From the NCBI RefSeq assembly GCF_000224145.3, contig NW_004190506.2:367517-431516 (forward strand): a stretch of DNA of 64,000 nucleotides. The letters run 5' to 3'. The stretch comes from Ciona intestinalis (Eukaryota; Chordata; Ascidiacea; Phlebobranchia; Cionidae). The position numbers and the translations under genes are program-made. Under the pieces are notes generated by a model. The model worked only from the letters and a program-made list of their open reading frames with translations, ran no database searches and had not been told where the DNA came from. This document shows, in pieces, positions 48,401-60,300 of this stretch (the stretch's first letter is position 1; each line of letters opens with the position of its first letter).

Positions 48401-51400
48401 AATAAATAAAACGTACTGCTAAAAATCCCTTAAAATGTATGTATAGTCCCAAGTATAGCTTCTTTAACAGTTTTGTTTTAGAATGTTGTGGCTATAATTA
48501 ATTTGAAAAACAGGTTGTGCCACAAACAGAATCCTAGTCCTGCTGTGTTTATAAAGTGTTGGAAAAATCCTGGCATACAAAATACATTAATAAAACAAAA
48601 GTACATTTTACTGCTTTTAGTTCACATAATCCTAAGGTGAATTTATGAATTGATCACAGCCCATAAGCTCATAGTCATTATGTACAGAGCAAACATACAA
48701 TACAAAAAGGAGAAACAAAATATGCTACAGCTTTTACAATAACATGGTGTTTACGCATGTTATGTCCATACTTCCGGGTTGTATCCTCTACTATGATAAG
48801 AATGCGGAAAACCAAACAATTAATTACTACAGAGGCCTCACATTAAAACAAAGGCTATTCCCCCTATGTTATTCAACCGAATTTTACGTTTTACCCAAAT
48901 AACTATGGAAAAATTAGGATTTAAAACTTTATAATATCAAATATATTGATATACATATATAATTTCAACCCTTTACCTAAAAGCTTCATACACACCTGTG
49001 CAAACTGCAAAGAATATATTACAGGTGTACTTGTGTACAGCTCATGTAAAAAGGCAACCAAAGTCAAATTTTATAATTGAAATACAGACAGTCCTTACTT
49101 AGCTGAATCTACATTTCTAATTTTTCATTTAAAACAGTACCAGTTTCGAGTTATCATCACTTATATTTGCATACACTGTTTTGTGTGCGTTATTTGTTCT
49201 TTTTGTCAAAGAAAATTTTACAGAGCTGAAGAACTATCCATATTATATTTTTACACTATTTTGGGGGGTATAGTTCATAGGTTTAAAAGCCATACAAGCG
49301 TTTTCAACTTTTTATACAAACTGTTTCAAGGTGATAAAAACTCACATCATCATCATCATCTTCCTCATCGGAGCTTGAAACCGACTGAAGGTCCATTTCC
49401 TAATATCGTATATTATGTTTATTATTATGTTACCATGTTAAAAATAAAAGGAAAGGTACTTAACAATAATATAAACTACTCATACATTTTATATGTGTTA
49501 CTTTTTAGCAGTACAAAATCAAAGTTTCTGTCAATTTTTCCGTTGATTATAATTATGATAATGGCCTAACTTAAATGATGAAATGCTTTTTACTTTAACA
49601 CATTTTTAGTTCATATATTGTTTGATGTACCAAACATACATGTGGAAAGGTTGAAGCACGCTGTTCGTTGTTAATAATTGTTCAATCAAATTAAGGAAGG
49701 AAATGTAAAACAAGACAGCCTTGATTGGAAACATGAGAAAGGCTTAAGATTTTGGCGCCTTAACTATTACTCATGTTTATAATGCAAGATTAAAGCCAAG
49801 ATATAATTTTCTAATTCGCCAAGTACAAAAAGTAGTGCAATAAAACAAATGCACTATAACACATAGGCTATTCTATCCTAGATTTGGTAAACAAGAAAAA
49901 TAAAAGAATAAAAGCTAATATGCAACCATAGTTGTCAGTCATTGATATATGTGGCGCATCTAGTATGTTTTAACTCTGCTTGCTTGTACAGACACCTGAA
50001 GGCTGTATTAAAGCAGACAACTGGGGTGCCAATACATAATGCTTAAGTGTACACAATTGAATATTCCCGCATTAAGTCAATTATGTTTTAAACAATAACA
50101 AACAATACATAGTTGGCTTACCACTGGTTCAGGTTTCTTGTCAAGATCCAACAACTGACGAGGTAAATTCATGTTGAATCCTTTGCACAGGTTTGAAACA
50201 AGAAAGCCAATCATTTTTGGCAGCTGTTGTAAACAAGTAGAATCAGCAGTTAAAAGATTGAATGAAAATGAACATATATATATAATATTTCAGTCTGTAT
50301 AAATTTTAGTCGAAAAATTCGGTTATATAACATGTTTTCTATCACAATTTTACAGTTGTTTACTTTTGTTTTTCCATTGATACAAAGAAAAAACTCATTT
50401 ACGCAATGAGGACCCCTAAAAATTGCACCAATAGTAATAAATTTTATTATCACTTTACTACTAGTGTCATCACCTATATTAAAATAATGGTCATTTCTCC
50501 TTAGTATGATTTATAACACTGTTCAGGATCATTATTTGAGGTACATTTCTTGGTAATAACATACCATGCAATGCATGCATATCATTATTAGCATACGTCA
50601 TTAAATGGTGCTGATGGTACCAGTACTGTTCCAGAAAAATACTAATTTATTGCACCAACAAGTAAAGGTTATAGATTTGTTTTATACCAGCGTTAAAGCA
50701 TGGAAGAAAGTCAATTTTTTTGCCAAACTGACATAATTTCAATATCAGGTGCACCAGCTAAATCTTTAGTAGGCCATGTGTGCACTTACAATTTATGGAT
50801 GGCCTATCATTTATATTTAAAAAGTTTTCAGTACTTTTATAATAAAAATGCAATTATAATAAAGAATATTCTATGTTCCGTGACATAGATAAATAAACGT
50901 ATAAGAAGAACACCTTTGTTATAACTCATATACCTACACACCATACAAAGATAAATGGTCTAAGTGACATTAATTCACAATACACATATATATTCAATAA
51001 ATAATTGATTGAGTTTCGAACAATGATGTTAAAACAGTCACGCTCCCACGTGCCTTTACAATAAGCCATAAATAACAAACTAAATGGTCTCAGCACACAG
51101 GTTGAACCACCGGTGAGCCAATATGTGGCACAAATAAAGAGCCTACAGCTACTGTAAGCTCCATGCAAACATGCATTGACACACATTATATTATATATAT
51201 TTTAAGAAATAAAATCCAAATATTCTGAAGTGTCATTATGACAAACTTCTGGCTCTGTTATTTAGAGTTAGATCTATGTTATCATTTTGGACAGGAACAC
51301 GGCCGAACTGAATGAATGATAATTTCAATAAACTACAATCAACAAAAAAAACAATGTGTATATAAATACCGGTATAGGCTTATACAGTATTATATCAAAT

Positions 51401-52160
51401 CTGTACCGGTGTAAGAGAATCAAAATCATGTTCCGACAAATCTTCCAACACCTTCATCACAATTTTATCTTCAGATTCTGAATACCACATCGGCCTGGCA
51501 GTTGGATATGCTTCCTATAATAATAAAAAATTCACAGTCAATATCATTACATTTATATTTCATAAAACACACTAATGGCTTTTAGGTGTATAAGTCAAAT
51601 AACATTCTTACTTCATAATATAAAAATCTTTTTTTTTTAGGTATAAATTAATATATATATACAGGCCAATTAGATATATTTGTCAGATTAGTAGTTTAAT
51701 TTAATTGAAATTATGTAATAGGCATAGTGACATGCAAAACGGTATCATTTTTATTCTTGTATCTAAAGTTTAATTAACATTTAGAAGCTTATTTGCATGT
51801 ACAGAAAGAAGAAATAAGGACAGGCATATGAAAATAAATATATTAGAGCAATATTGTCAGAATGAATTATTGAAATAAAAGTAGAATGTATAAATATATA
51901 AATATAGCTAAACAGTCAATACTCTTTTGGAAGCTTTTTAGTGGTTAATGTGATATTTTAATGTGAAGAAGAAAAAAAACAAAATATATACTGACCGATA
52001 TGGTGCAATTTATTATGTGTTTAATAGATGGCCCAGTAATAAAATGACAACATAGTTCATCAGCACTGGAGTGAACAACCTGAAATGTTTCATGAGATCT
52101 TGGAAATAACAGGGAAACATGCTTTAACTCAGCTTTTAACTGAGCCACAGACTGTGTCAT
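45416..52160 (-). CDS. UBE2Q2: Ubiquitin-conjugating enzyme E2 Q (UBE2Q1/UBE2Q2-like)
   Basis: E2 that takes ubiquitin from E1 and passes it to substrates or E3s; UBE2Q enzymes are noted for non-lysine (Ser/Thr) conjugation. Nine exons in gene order: 51996-52160, 51407-51514, 50122-50223, 49346-49399, 48229-48357, 47880-47964, 46997-47207, 45920-46064 and 45416-45514, exactly 1098 bases, 365 residues, with all phases verified. The N-terminal RWD-like part ([35 protein letters not shown]) precedes an acidic linker [29 protein letters not shown] and [20 protein letters not shown] are UBE2Q hallmarks. The UBC core has [23 protein letters not shown] and [15 protein letters not shown] with catalytic Cys near 294, and ends [20 protein letters not shown]. 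The short N-terminus matches UBE2Q2 better than the Pro-rich UBE2Q1, but one tunicate gene may represent both. Confidence 0.97.
46637..47031 (-). repeat. Tandem duplication of UBE2Q exon 7 end with donor site
   Basis: The last 35 bases of exon 7 plus its donor (46991-47031) recur at 46814-46854 with one change in the exon part, followed by matching intron (acaaatatctttaaagcttt). A third, eroded copy of the donor region is at about 46637-46655. The unit is roughly 180-195 bases, with a TA run at 46726-46747. Confidence 0.85.
47470..47666 (-). mobile_element. MITE family A, full length
   Basis: tatagtaggatggggaaagt to cttcccccatcctactata. UBE2Q intron 6. Confidence 0.9.
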
Positions 52161-53156
52161 CTTATATACTCCAGTGCAGTTTACTACAAAATCTACACAG
52201 AAGTGTCACACAACTAGAATTTCAAATGTTCCAGTATATATCTGAAGACTTTGCAAAAATAATAACTTTCTTTGTCTTTTCAATAGCAAAAACAGGACAT
52301 AGCAACAAAACAACAGTTATTGAAACACGCTTTCAGGTAAAAAAAGTGGAGGCAGTACGTTACATATTAGGCTCGTAGGAAATGTTAGAGGTTGGTAGTT
52401 TGGGGTCAGTGGTTGTTATAGGGGGTCATAAGTTAGGGGATTCTTCATTAGCACCAAAAAAGTCTATGTTAAATAAACTGTATACACACTGATTTCATGA
52501 TAAAATGAGAACATTACAAATAAAATACTTCCTCCTACTAATGCCGTTTGTAATCCTTCTGCCTTAACAAAACAACAGAGAGAAACCTTTTGTGTTTGCG
52601 GTGCGATATTGATGACAAGCGTCACCGAATCAATTAATAAATTTACAGTCCGCAAAGTCAATTTAACAAAGTTCGCGATTGTAAAACAATTTTTATCACC
52701 CGAAACCTTAAAAGCAGAACATAAAAGTATCTTTCGTGATTTTATGCATTTGCATAATCCGTTTTGATATGCGGAACTGTTGGCGGTTATAGCGATAACC
52801 CCATGTCAGCTGATTTATAAAGTCGCATGTTTGGAAACAAAGGACTGATCATTAAATAACTGATAAACGGTCAAATAACATTTTTCAATACAGTAAAACA
52901 CCCAAACTCACTATTCAAACATTTTTAATGTAACCCTTGATAAACTTGTAACAAATATAGCGCCCTGTTGCGCTTTGTCGGGCGCTATTTGGCTCCACTG
53001 GAACCCATTGGGCGTGTTTTGGAACTACAGTAAACAAATACATCTGACTCAGTGGAAATAGAAGTACGCCGTTTAAAACTTTACGAAATAACCCCCATAA
53101 ACGTGTGTAGAGGCTTAAACGAATATAACAACAGGGAAACGAAAGTTGAGCGAGCT
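52161..53156. promoter_or_regulatory. Shared upstream region of UBE2Q and KCTD genes
   Basis: About 1 kb between divergent start codons; no repeats or other genes seen. On the minus strand a gtatataag lies directly before the UBE2Q ATG. I cannot assign transcription starts. Confidence 0.5.
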
Positions 53157-55712
53157 ATGGCTCTTCACGAAGCGTCATCAATAACTTTTCCGGCCAACGT
53201 TCAAAGTCATCAAGTACACGCCCTTGTAAAAGAAGGAACTCCTGGTATCGCCCAACCTGCAAATAATGCACTCCATCAAATCGCCTGCGCCAGCACAACA
53301 CAGATACAAGCAAACTCAGTGTTGGAAAAGAATTATGCAACCGGACTCTCACCTTCTAAAAGTGCAGGTAAGCAGTCTCGTGTTTAAGTATATAAATATA
53401 TGTAAACATAAGTCATTGTATATATATCATTAAATCTTGTTAAAATGTAATGTTGTCATTAAGAGAGCTTCATTTTGTTTCTACCTTGCAAAACACTCAA
53501 CATTCTGAGCTGGATGCATGTGCATATGGAATGTGACATTTTGTTATATAAAGTAATAAATTCATATTACTTAAAAAAAAGTGTAAAAAAATACTAAGTA
53601 AAACGTCATTAAACTCAGACACCTCTGCTACATCTTTAATGAATTCAAACAAATATGTGAAGCTAAATGTTGGCGGGTCATTACATTATACAACCATGGG
53701 CACATTAACAAAGGAAGACAACATGTTAAGGGCAATGTTTAGTGGAAGGATGGTCGTACTTACTGACAGTGAAGGTAACATTTTAATGTACAAGTGCTTA
53801 AAAAATTAGTGTACCAAAAAGTAAGTTTGTTTAAGGGCCGAAATATAAAGCCCATTACATGCTTGTTAACTGCTGGCTACACTGAATCTGGATTGTATTT
53901 TTAGATTATGTACACACGCAAAGTTACATACATGGTAACTCGTAAATGGCACGAGTTGTATGAAACAGAACACCCATGTTATAACAACTGTCATTTCAGC
54001 ACAAGAATAAATAAGTCATATTAAAGAACATTGTTTTAGGTTGGATATTAATTGATCGCTGTGGAAAACACTTTAGTGCAATATTGAATTATCTGCGAGA
54101 TGGATCAATCACATTACCCGACAATCGATATGAAATTGCCGAGTTATTGGCGGAAGCTAAATATTATTTAATACAAGGTGAACCATATAAACAGCAAATA
54201 TTGAATTTAAACTGTGGGTATCTTCTCAAATAAGATTATGTTTAAGCAAAAAATTATTTAATTCAAGGTGATTTATTAGGCAATCATTGTTAAATTTATT
54301 ACTGGGTATATCTCATTAAATATGATTGTTTCATGTTAAAATAATAAAAATAGTTCACCAAGCACAAGCTGTGCAGTTTCAGACTTATTCTGTACTGTAT
54401 TATAGATGATAAATACCTGAGAAATGAATGTTCAATCTTTGAAGTCTAAAATCTTATTGGAACAGGAATTCTATTTCATGTAAAAAAAATATGTCTTTAC
54501 TAGGATATATGTATAGATACACACATAGCAATAATATTATATATGTATGTTTCAATTACAAATCCAGGTTTAGTAACCCAATGTGAAGCTTCACTTGAAA
54601 GGAAGAATCAAGACGCAGATCCAATTTGTCGAGTACCCATTGTTACATCACCAAAGGAAGAACAAGAGTTAGTTCGTAAAACAAGCAAACCAATCGTCAA
54701 GTTTATGTATAATCGTGGAAACAATAAATACTCCTATACCAAGTATGTTGAATGTATGGATGCATGTGACTTGTCTTGTGTAGTGATGCCATGAGAGTCC
54801 TTACAGCTTGGGTGTTCTGTTCCATACACATTGACTCACAAGTTATTATATGTATGCAGTTCTTTATCTTCAAAATATCTGAATATCAACAAATTGCCAG
54901 CCTTTTATACATGAGTAACACGACTGTAAATAAGAAGATTAACTGATAATATAAGCACAATGGTGGAGGATTCACCTTTTTAAGCTGGTAATTTTTTGAA
55001 ATTTTTGATTTTTTTCTTTTTCTTTAATTATAAGTTACATATTCCAAAAAAATTGTTACTTTTTTTAGCTCGTCAGATGACAACATGTTGAAAAACATTG
55101 AATTGTTTGACAAGTTGTCTTTACGGTTCAACGGACGCATTCTATTCATGAAAGACATTATTGGAGATGAGATCTGTGATTGGTCGTTTTACGGCCACCA
55201 GCGAAAAGTTGCAGAAATATGTTGTACTTCAATTGTGTATGCAACTGATAGAAAACAAACAAAGGTACTTGTGTATGCTTTATAGGTTTTTGTGATTTAT
55301 AGAAAGTAGTTTACACAGATGTTATGTAAGAAGTGTGGACTTTTAGTACTCGATAATAATAAAATTAAAAAATAATGAAAAAATTGTAATCACAATTAAA
55401 ATACAAAAAGACACCGCTAAGATTCTAGTTTTGCATTATTGTTGCCATTTTACATTGTTTGGGTTAACTTCCTCTTTCTACTAACAGGTTGAATTTCCTG
55501 AGGCAAGGATATATGAAGAAACGTTAAACATTCTGTTGTATGAACAAGATCGACCATGCACGCCACACATGATCGCATGTACTGACTCGAACACAGGGGA
55601 ACCTGTTGTGCAGAGGTCTGTACATAACTGTCAAAGCGACGATGACATAGATGACTCATCGAGATCACATCGAGTGCGACGCATACATGTACACAGTAAC
55701 CGACCTGTGTGA
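53157..55712 (+). CDS. KCTD10: BTB/POZ protein of the KCTD10/TNFAIP1/KCTD13 (BACURD) group
   Basis: Vertebrate members are CUL3 ubiquitin-ligase adaptors that target RhoA and bind PCNA/Pol delta. Six exons: 53157-53367, 53619-53774, 54040-54177, 54568-54742, 55069-55264 and 55488-55712, giving 1101 bases and 366 residues with all phases matching. The T1-type BTB starts at about residue 82, [19 protein letters not shown], through [20 protein letters not shown] and [12 protein letters not shown]. The second half reads [35 protein letters not shown] and [19 protein letters not shown], almost the human sequence, and ends [13 protein letters not shown]. The N-terminal 81 residues have no match I recognise and exceed the roughly 30 residues of vertebrate members. 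The first in-frame ATG was chosen; the frame is open upstream to about 53052 without another ATG. Probably the single tunicate representative of the trio. Confidence 0.95.
53910..54020 (+). mobile_element. SINE 3' tail
   Basis: gcaaagttacatacatggta, gtaaatggcacgagttgtat and acacccatgttataacaact. It ends 19 bases before KCTD exon 3. Confidence 0.75.
54160..54335 (+). repeat. Tandem duplication of KCTD exon 3 end with donor site
   Basis: attatttaatacaaggtg at 54163 (exon end plus donor) recurs as attatttaattcaaggtg at 54253, offset 90. Similar intron sequence follows (actgtgggtat versus actgggtatat). The copied donor is intronic. Confidence 0.75.
54775..54850 (-). mobile_element. SINE 3' tail fragment
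   Basis: cttgggtgttctgttccata, cacattgactcacaagttat; short, eroded. Confidence 0.5.
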
Positions 55713-56419
55713 TAACTTTTATATGGCCACCGTAACTACTAAACGCACATAGTCGCAATATCTGTACATACGCTACATTTTATTTGGTCCAGTTGATTTT
55801 TTTAGCACAAATATTCTATTTGTATGAAATATAAATATATTTGAATCAATGAAACCTGGGCCTTACAAAATACAGTTATCATAACAAGGTTGATAAAGAT
55901 AATGCTATAAAGACTTCATAAAATATTTTCACAAAATTGTTTACCATTTTGCTGTACAAATTATGTGGAACAGTAGTTTGCACAATAAGTATATTATCAA
56001 CTGCAATTATATTGTCAGTATTCTGTTATATGTTCGGTCATGATGGTAAATTACACCAACTGCCATTCTTAAACTCTGTACTTATGAATATGGAAAGTGA
56101 TAACAAAAATGTAATACCTTATGGCTCTCTTAACATGTTTATGTCCTTTTTAATCTTTTTTTATACGATGCAAATTGTCAATAAAAGCAAAATGCATAAA
56201 AGTTATGTATGTGTGCCTGAAACCTGAAATATAATAGTTTAAAAAAGGAAAGCTGTTGCCAACTTCTCTTTATCTGTCATACAGAATATAATATCTCTTG
56301 TTGATGCACCCAATGCCATCATACACTCAGAACTTATTTGTAAGTGTAAAAGCTTTGCGTGGAACTGTTTTTGTGTGACTGCTGATTTGCATAACTCGCT
56401 AGTTACTAAATAATACTCA

Positions 56420-56490
56420 CTGGAACATGGTAGCAGCAGAGAGGTTTGATCTCACTACCCTCTGGTTAAAAGAGCCACTCTTTTAACAAC
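56420..56490 (-). mobile_element. SINE head fragment
   Basis: aacatggtagcagcagagag, tttgatctcactaccctctg and ttttaacaactgatg resemble the minus-strand head of the SINE. Confidence 0.5.
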
Positions 56491-56892
56491 TGATGTAACC
56501 TGTGTAATTAATACAGCTTTAAGTTAACCAATAAAACAATAAGCAAGCAGATATTACACTAAATATTAAAAATCTAGGAACAACTTACCCCTTGTGGATT
56601 AAGATTTTCACTCTTGACGTGGAATTCATTTACAGGTTTTAATTGGAATACCTTTAAGAGTCATATCTATGCAAAACTACAAGCTTGTAACAATTAGGAC
56701 TCAGTAATCTCCACGTTAGCCATTTATTTATTTATTTCTATAATTGGACATTCGCAGAAATAGTCTGCAGATGGAGTCCTATATATACGGGTCAAGAATC
56801 GGGACAAAAAACGGGACTTGATCGGAACACTGGAGTCGGAACATGATAACGAGAACTTCACTACCGCGAGCACGTCACTTCCGGACGTACAA

Positions 56893-56975
56893 GGGTGTTG
56901 GGGTGTTGGGGTAATGGGCCAAGTCTGGCCTAAATCCCAGGTCCTCACAGACCTCACCCATACAGAATAGAATAA
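56893..56975 (+). repeat. Dispersed repeat C copy (best reference)
   Basis: gtgttggggtaatgggccaa, gtctggcctaaatcccaggt, then cacagacctcacccatacag and aatagaataa. Confidence 0.7.
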
Positions 56976-57039
56976 TTGAACATTTACAAGAATCTAACTA
57001 TATGAAGAATCATCATCGTAACAGAAAATTACTAATTTG

Positions 57040-57108
57040 GCAATGTTGTTGTCAATCGAACATGCATGTTATAACGACTGTTGTAACTGGCAATGTGAAG
57101 AAGCCTAT
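57040..57108 (+). mobile_element. SINE 3' tail fragment
   Basis: acatgcatgttataacgact, then gttgtaactggcaatgtg; eroded. Confidence 0.45.
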
Positions 57109-57385
57109 TTTCAAGAATTGTCAGGTTCTAGCTAGACAGTTATAATAAAAGAGGTAGTCAAACACTGGTATGGATTCATTTAGTATTTTGTATTCACAAT
57201 TTGAATGGAGTTTGCCCTTACTGAGTTAAACGTTTAAAAAATTTGTTCAAGTAGCCAGTTACAATAAAAATACCTTAAAGCATACATACCTGATTGATTG
57301 AATAAAATAAAATGTATTTACATTTTATGTATATTATACATTAATAAAAATTAATAAACAATTGCACAAGTCCGCATGCACAGTA

Positions 57386-60300
57386 TTATGCCCAGCCACT
57401 TCGGAATGGTTTCTCATTATCAACTGAAGTTTTTACAGGCAGAGGAGGGGGTGGGGTGTTGATATGAGATCGCTGTGCAGGCTTTGGTTTTGTATCAACC
57501 TTTAAAAAATTAAATAAAAAATAATTTTAAAAAAGTTACAAAAATTATTAAAAAAAAAATTGTTAAAAAACATTTTTTGTTATGGTTTATTACACATATT
57601 CTGTTACTTCTCTTACTGAGAATAATGCACATAATTCTATCTTTTTGTCTGATCTGTCAGTGTTTTTTATGGACCTTTGTTTATAAAGTATAACTTCAGC
57701 TATACTGATGCAATAACTAATATTCTGTTTAGATGAATACTTGGTTATTGTAACAAACCATATTGTTTCCTGGTCGTGAGGATAAAATATCTTCAGAGGT
57801 TTTTCTTGTAGGTGAAACATTATCAACAGTTGCAGTAGCATCCTATAACATCAGGTAATCAGATTTGGTCTTTTTCACATTAACAGATATTCAGAATAAA
57901 TATGAATAAATGAAAAGATATAAAATATTTAAGATGTAGAAGTCGGAAATGAAAAAATTGATAAATTTTAACACAGGTCAAAAAGTCTAAATCGAACTAT
58001 TGTAACATTAGAATAAAACTACCATTTTATTCTTAAAGGACCAAATAAGACTGCTAGAGACTATGCCAGGTAGAAAACAAAACGAAATATTTAAACTGTA
58101 TTAACCTGTGTTTGGTCATTAGTAAAGTTCTGTGCTCGGTTTCGAAAACGAATTCGTTTCACATTAACTTGGTATCGTCTTGTAAGTGGCCTCAACCACA
58201 AGTTCCGAACATTCTCTTGTCGGAAGCAGTACAAGATAAATACAAAAAAGCCCTGTGGGGAAACTTTACATTAAAAATGTCAAATTGAAGTAGCGGCAGT
58301 CATTTTTTTTATTTGGATACAATTTTACTGAAAAATTTAATAAAAACATGTCAAACAGAAGAACTGCCAGTTTTCTATGTACCTAACAGTTTAATCAACC
58401 CATTAGGCCTTATGGTTTAAACAATGGCCCAGAGTGGCTCATCCAAAGCTGTTACACTTGAAACTATTGTAAACTCCAGCTCAAAACCCCCAGTATCAGT
58501 AGTAAAGAGGCCAGACTTCTTGATTGTCTTGCAACAAACTAATAAAGATTAACATGGTATATTATACCTGTAAAGAATTCAAAATTGTGAAGAGAATTGT
58601 GAAGATGTCTTTTGTTGCTTTGTCCTGACTTAACAACATAACATACCCCAAAACCCATGCTAAACCAAGGACTACCAGCATACACAATGCACGTTTTACA
58701 GCTTGGGATATTTTTCTCAAGTTTACATTTTTTCTGAACATCTGTTAAAATTATATGGTATTGAATTAGATTAGAAATGTTTAAGTCCTTTAGTATGTTG
58801 ATATTACATAGCAGTGATATAGTGTATTTACTGAATGTTGTATATAGGCTACTATTCTATATGGGTAACACAATCAATCATTCATGTGGGTAAGGTCCTG
58901 CAGTGTGACACGCCATGCAACCAGAAACTTGGATCAGAATTGGCCCATTACCCCCAAAACCTGTGTATATATGGTGACCAGTATTTACGAAACAAATTTG
59001 ACATATGGTATTTATCACCTAACAATGCCCCTAATTAAGGATAGATAATTCACATTTATTCAAATGATTCTGTATGAGTTAAAAAGTCTAGTTATAAACA
59101 AGCCACCCACCTGCGAACGGTATGTTATATTGTACATGACAATGAAAAATATGAGCAGGTTCAGTGACAGCATGACGGCAATCGGATACACAATTGAATA
59201 CAGAAGGGGGTCACTTGCCAACCAACAATATTTCATACTTTGATAAGATTCTTTTGGAAGACTGCTTGCACTTGCAGCAACTACAATAGCAGGCGCACCT
59301 AGAGATAAAGTTATATTTCGAAAAATGAATCAGAATTTAAATTGAAGAATTTGATTGTATCACACTTCATCATTTAGTTAAAATGCTCTGGACTGTGCAT
59401 TTTGAGATTCAATTGTGGCAGTTTTTTTAGGTGTATCAATATAAGAATCTAATTGAATTAAAAATTTTACTTTATCAATTTTAATAAAAATGCCTTTTTT
59501 AAATGTTTTCTCAAGTTTTTTACAAAGTGCCTAATTTTTAGCCCTTCATGTTTTTTACTTTTAGGCTACCATGTCCTTTTTCTGAACATATTTTTTACCA
59601 ATATTTTTTATCAAATTAAAAAAAAATCATTTATACTTTGCATACAGTCAAACAAAAGTAAGTTTCGACAATTTGCACTCACTGTAGCTGATTAACGCAG
59701 CCGACCAAATAAAACATTTCCCACTACTTGATTCAACACGAGTAATCACTAAAGTTCTGAACAAGAAGACAGCTTCAACAAGCATCCAACACCACACCAG
59801 CAGTACTGCATAATGTAGGAATAAAGCGACTACGAAACAGCTGGTGTCATTTTTGTTTAGGTCAATCCCGATTAGAAATAAAAGATTGAGCAGAATTATG
59901 CTCCCACTAAGATGCATCAAAACTTGCTGCGGAAGTTTTGTTCGAAGTTGCCTGGAACAAAAATGTTACTATTTTAGCGCAGTGTGAATGTATGGGAGTT
60001 AAATTGGGTTATGTGCTAATCCTGGCACTCATGATGTAATAATTAATAAAAAGGGGCAATGGGCCAATTTTGGCCTAAATCCTAGGAGAAGTGCTTTCCC
60101 AACCAATGTGTTACTGGAATCAAATAATATTATAAAAAAATTTGGAGTAATAGGCCGCAGGGCATACCCTGTTGCGGGACCTTACCTACAGGTCACATAA
60201 AAATTGTAGGGCTAAAAGGCAATAAAACATAGAGATTTAATTAGGATATATATGTATATTATTTTTTATAAAACCAACAGCTCCTAAATGCATTATATAG

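Larger units (their letters stand above)
55713..57385. other. Convergent 3' flanks of KCTD and adhesion GPCR genes
   Basis: 3' untranslated regions expected at both ends. One SINE head fragment, one repeat C copy and a SINE tail fragment; otherwise AT-rich unique sequence. An open frame at 55937-56227 begins without ATG and looks fortuitous. Confidence 0.55.

Noticed and set aside
49183-49569. 128-residue plus-strand open frame in the UBE2Q locus
   Set aside because: It crosses UBE2Q exon 4 on the opposite strand and intron sequence; the His run is the complement of the Asp codons.
55937-56227. 96-residue hydrophobic open frame after KCTD
   Set aside because: Begins without ATG and lies in an AT-rich 3' flank; hydrophobicity follows from T-rich codons.
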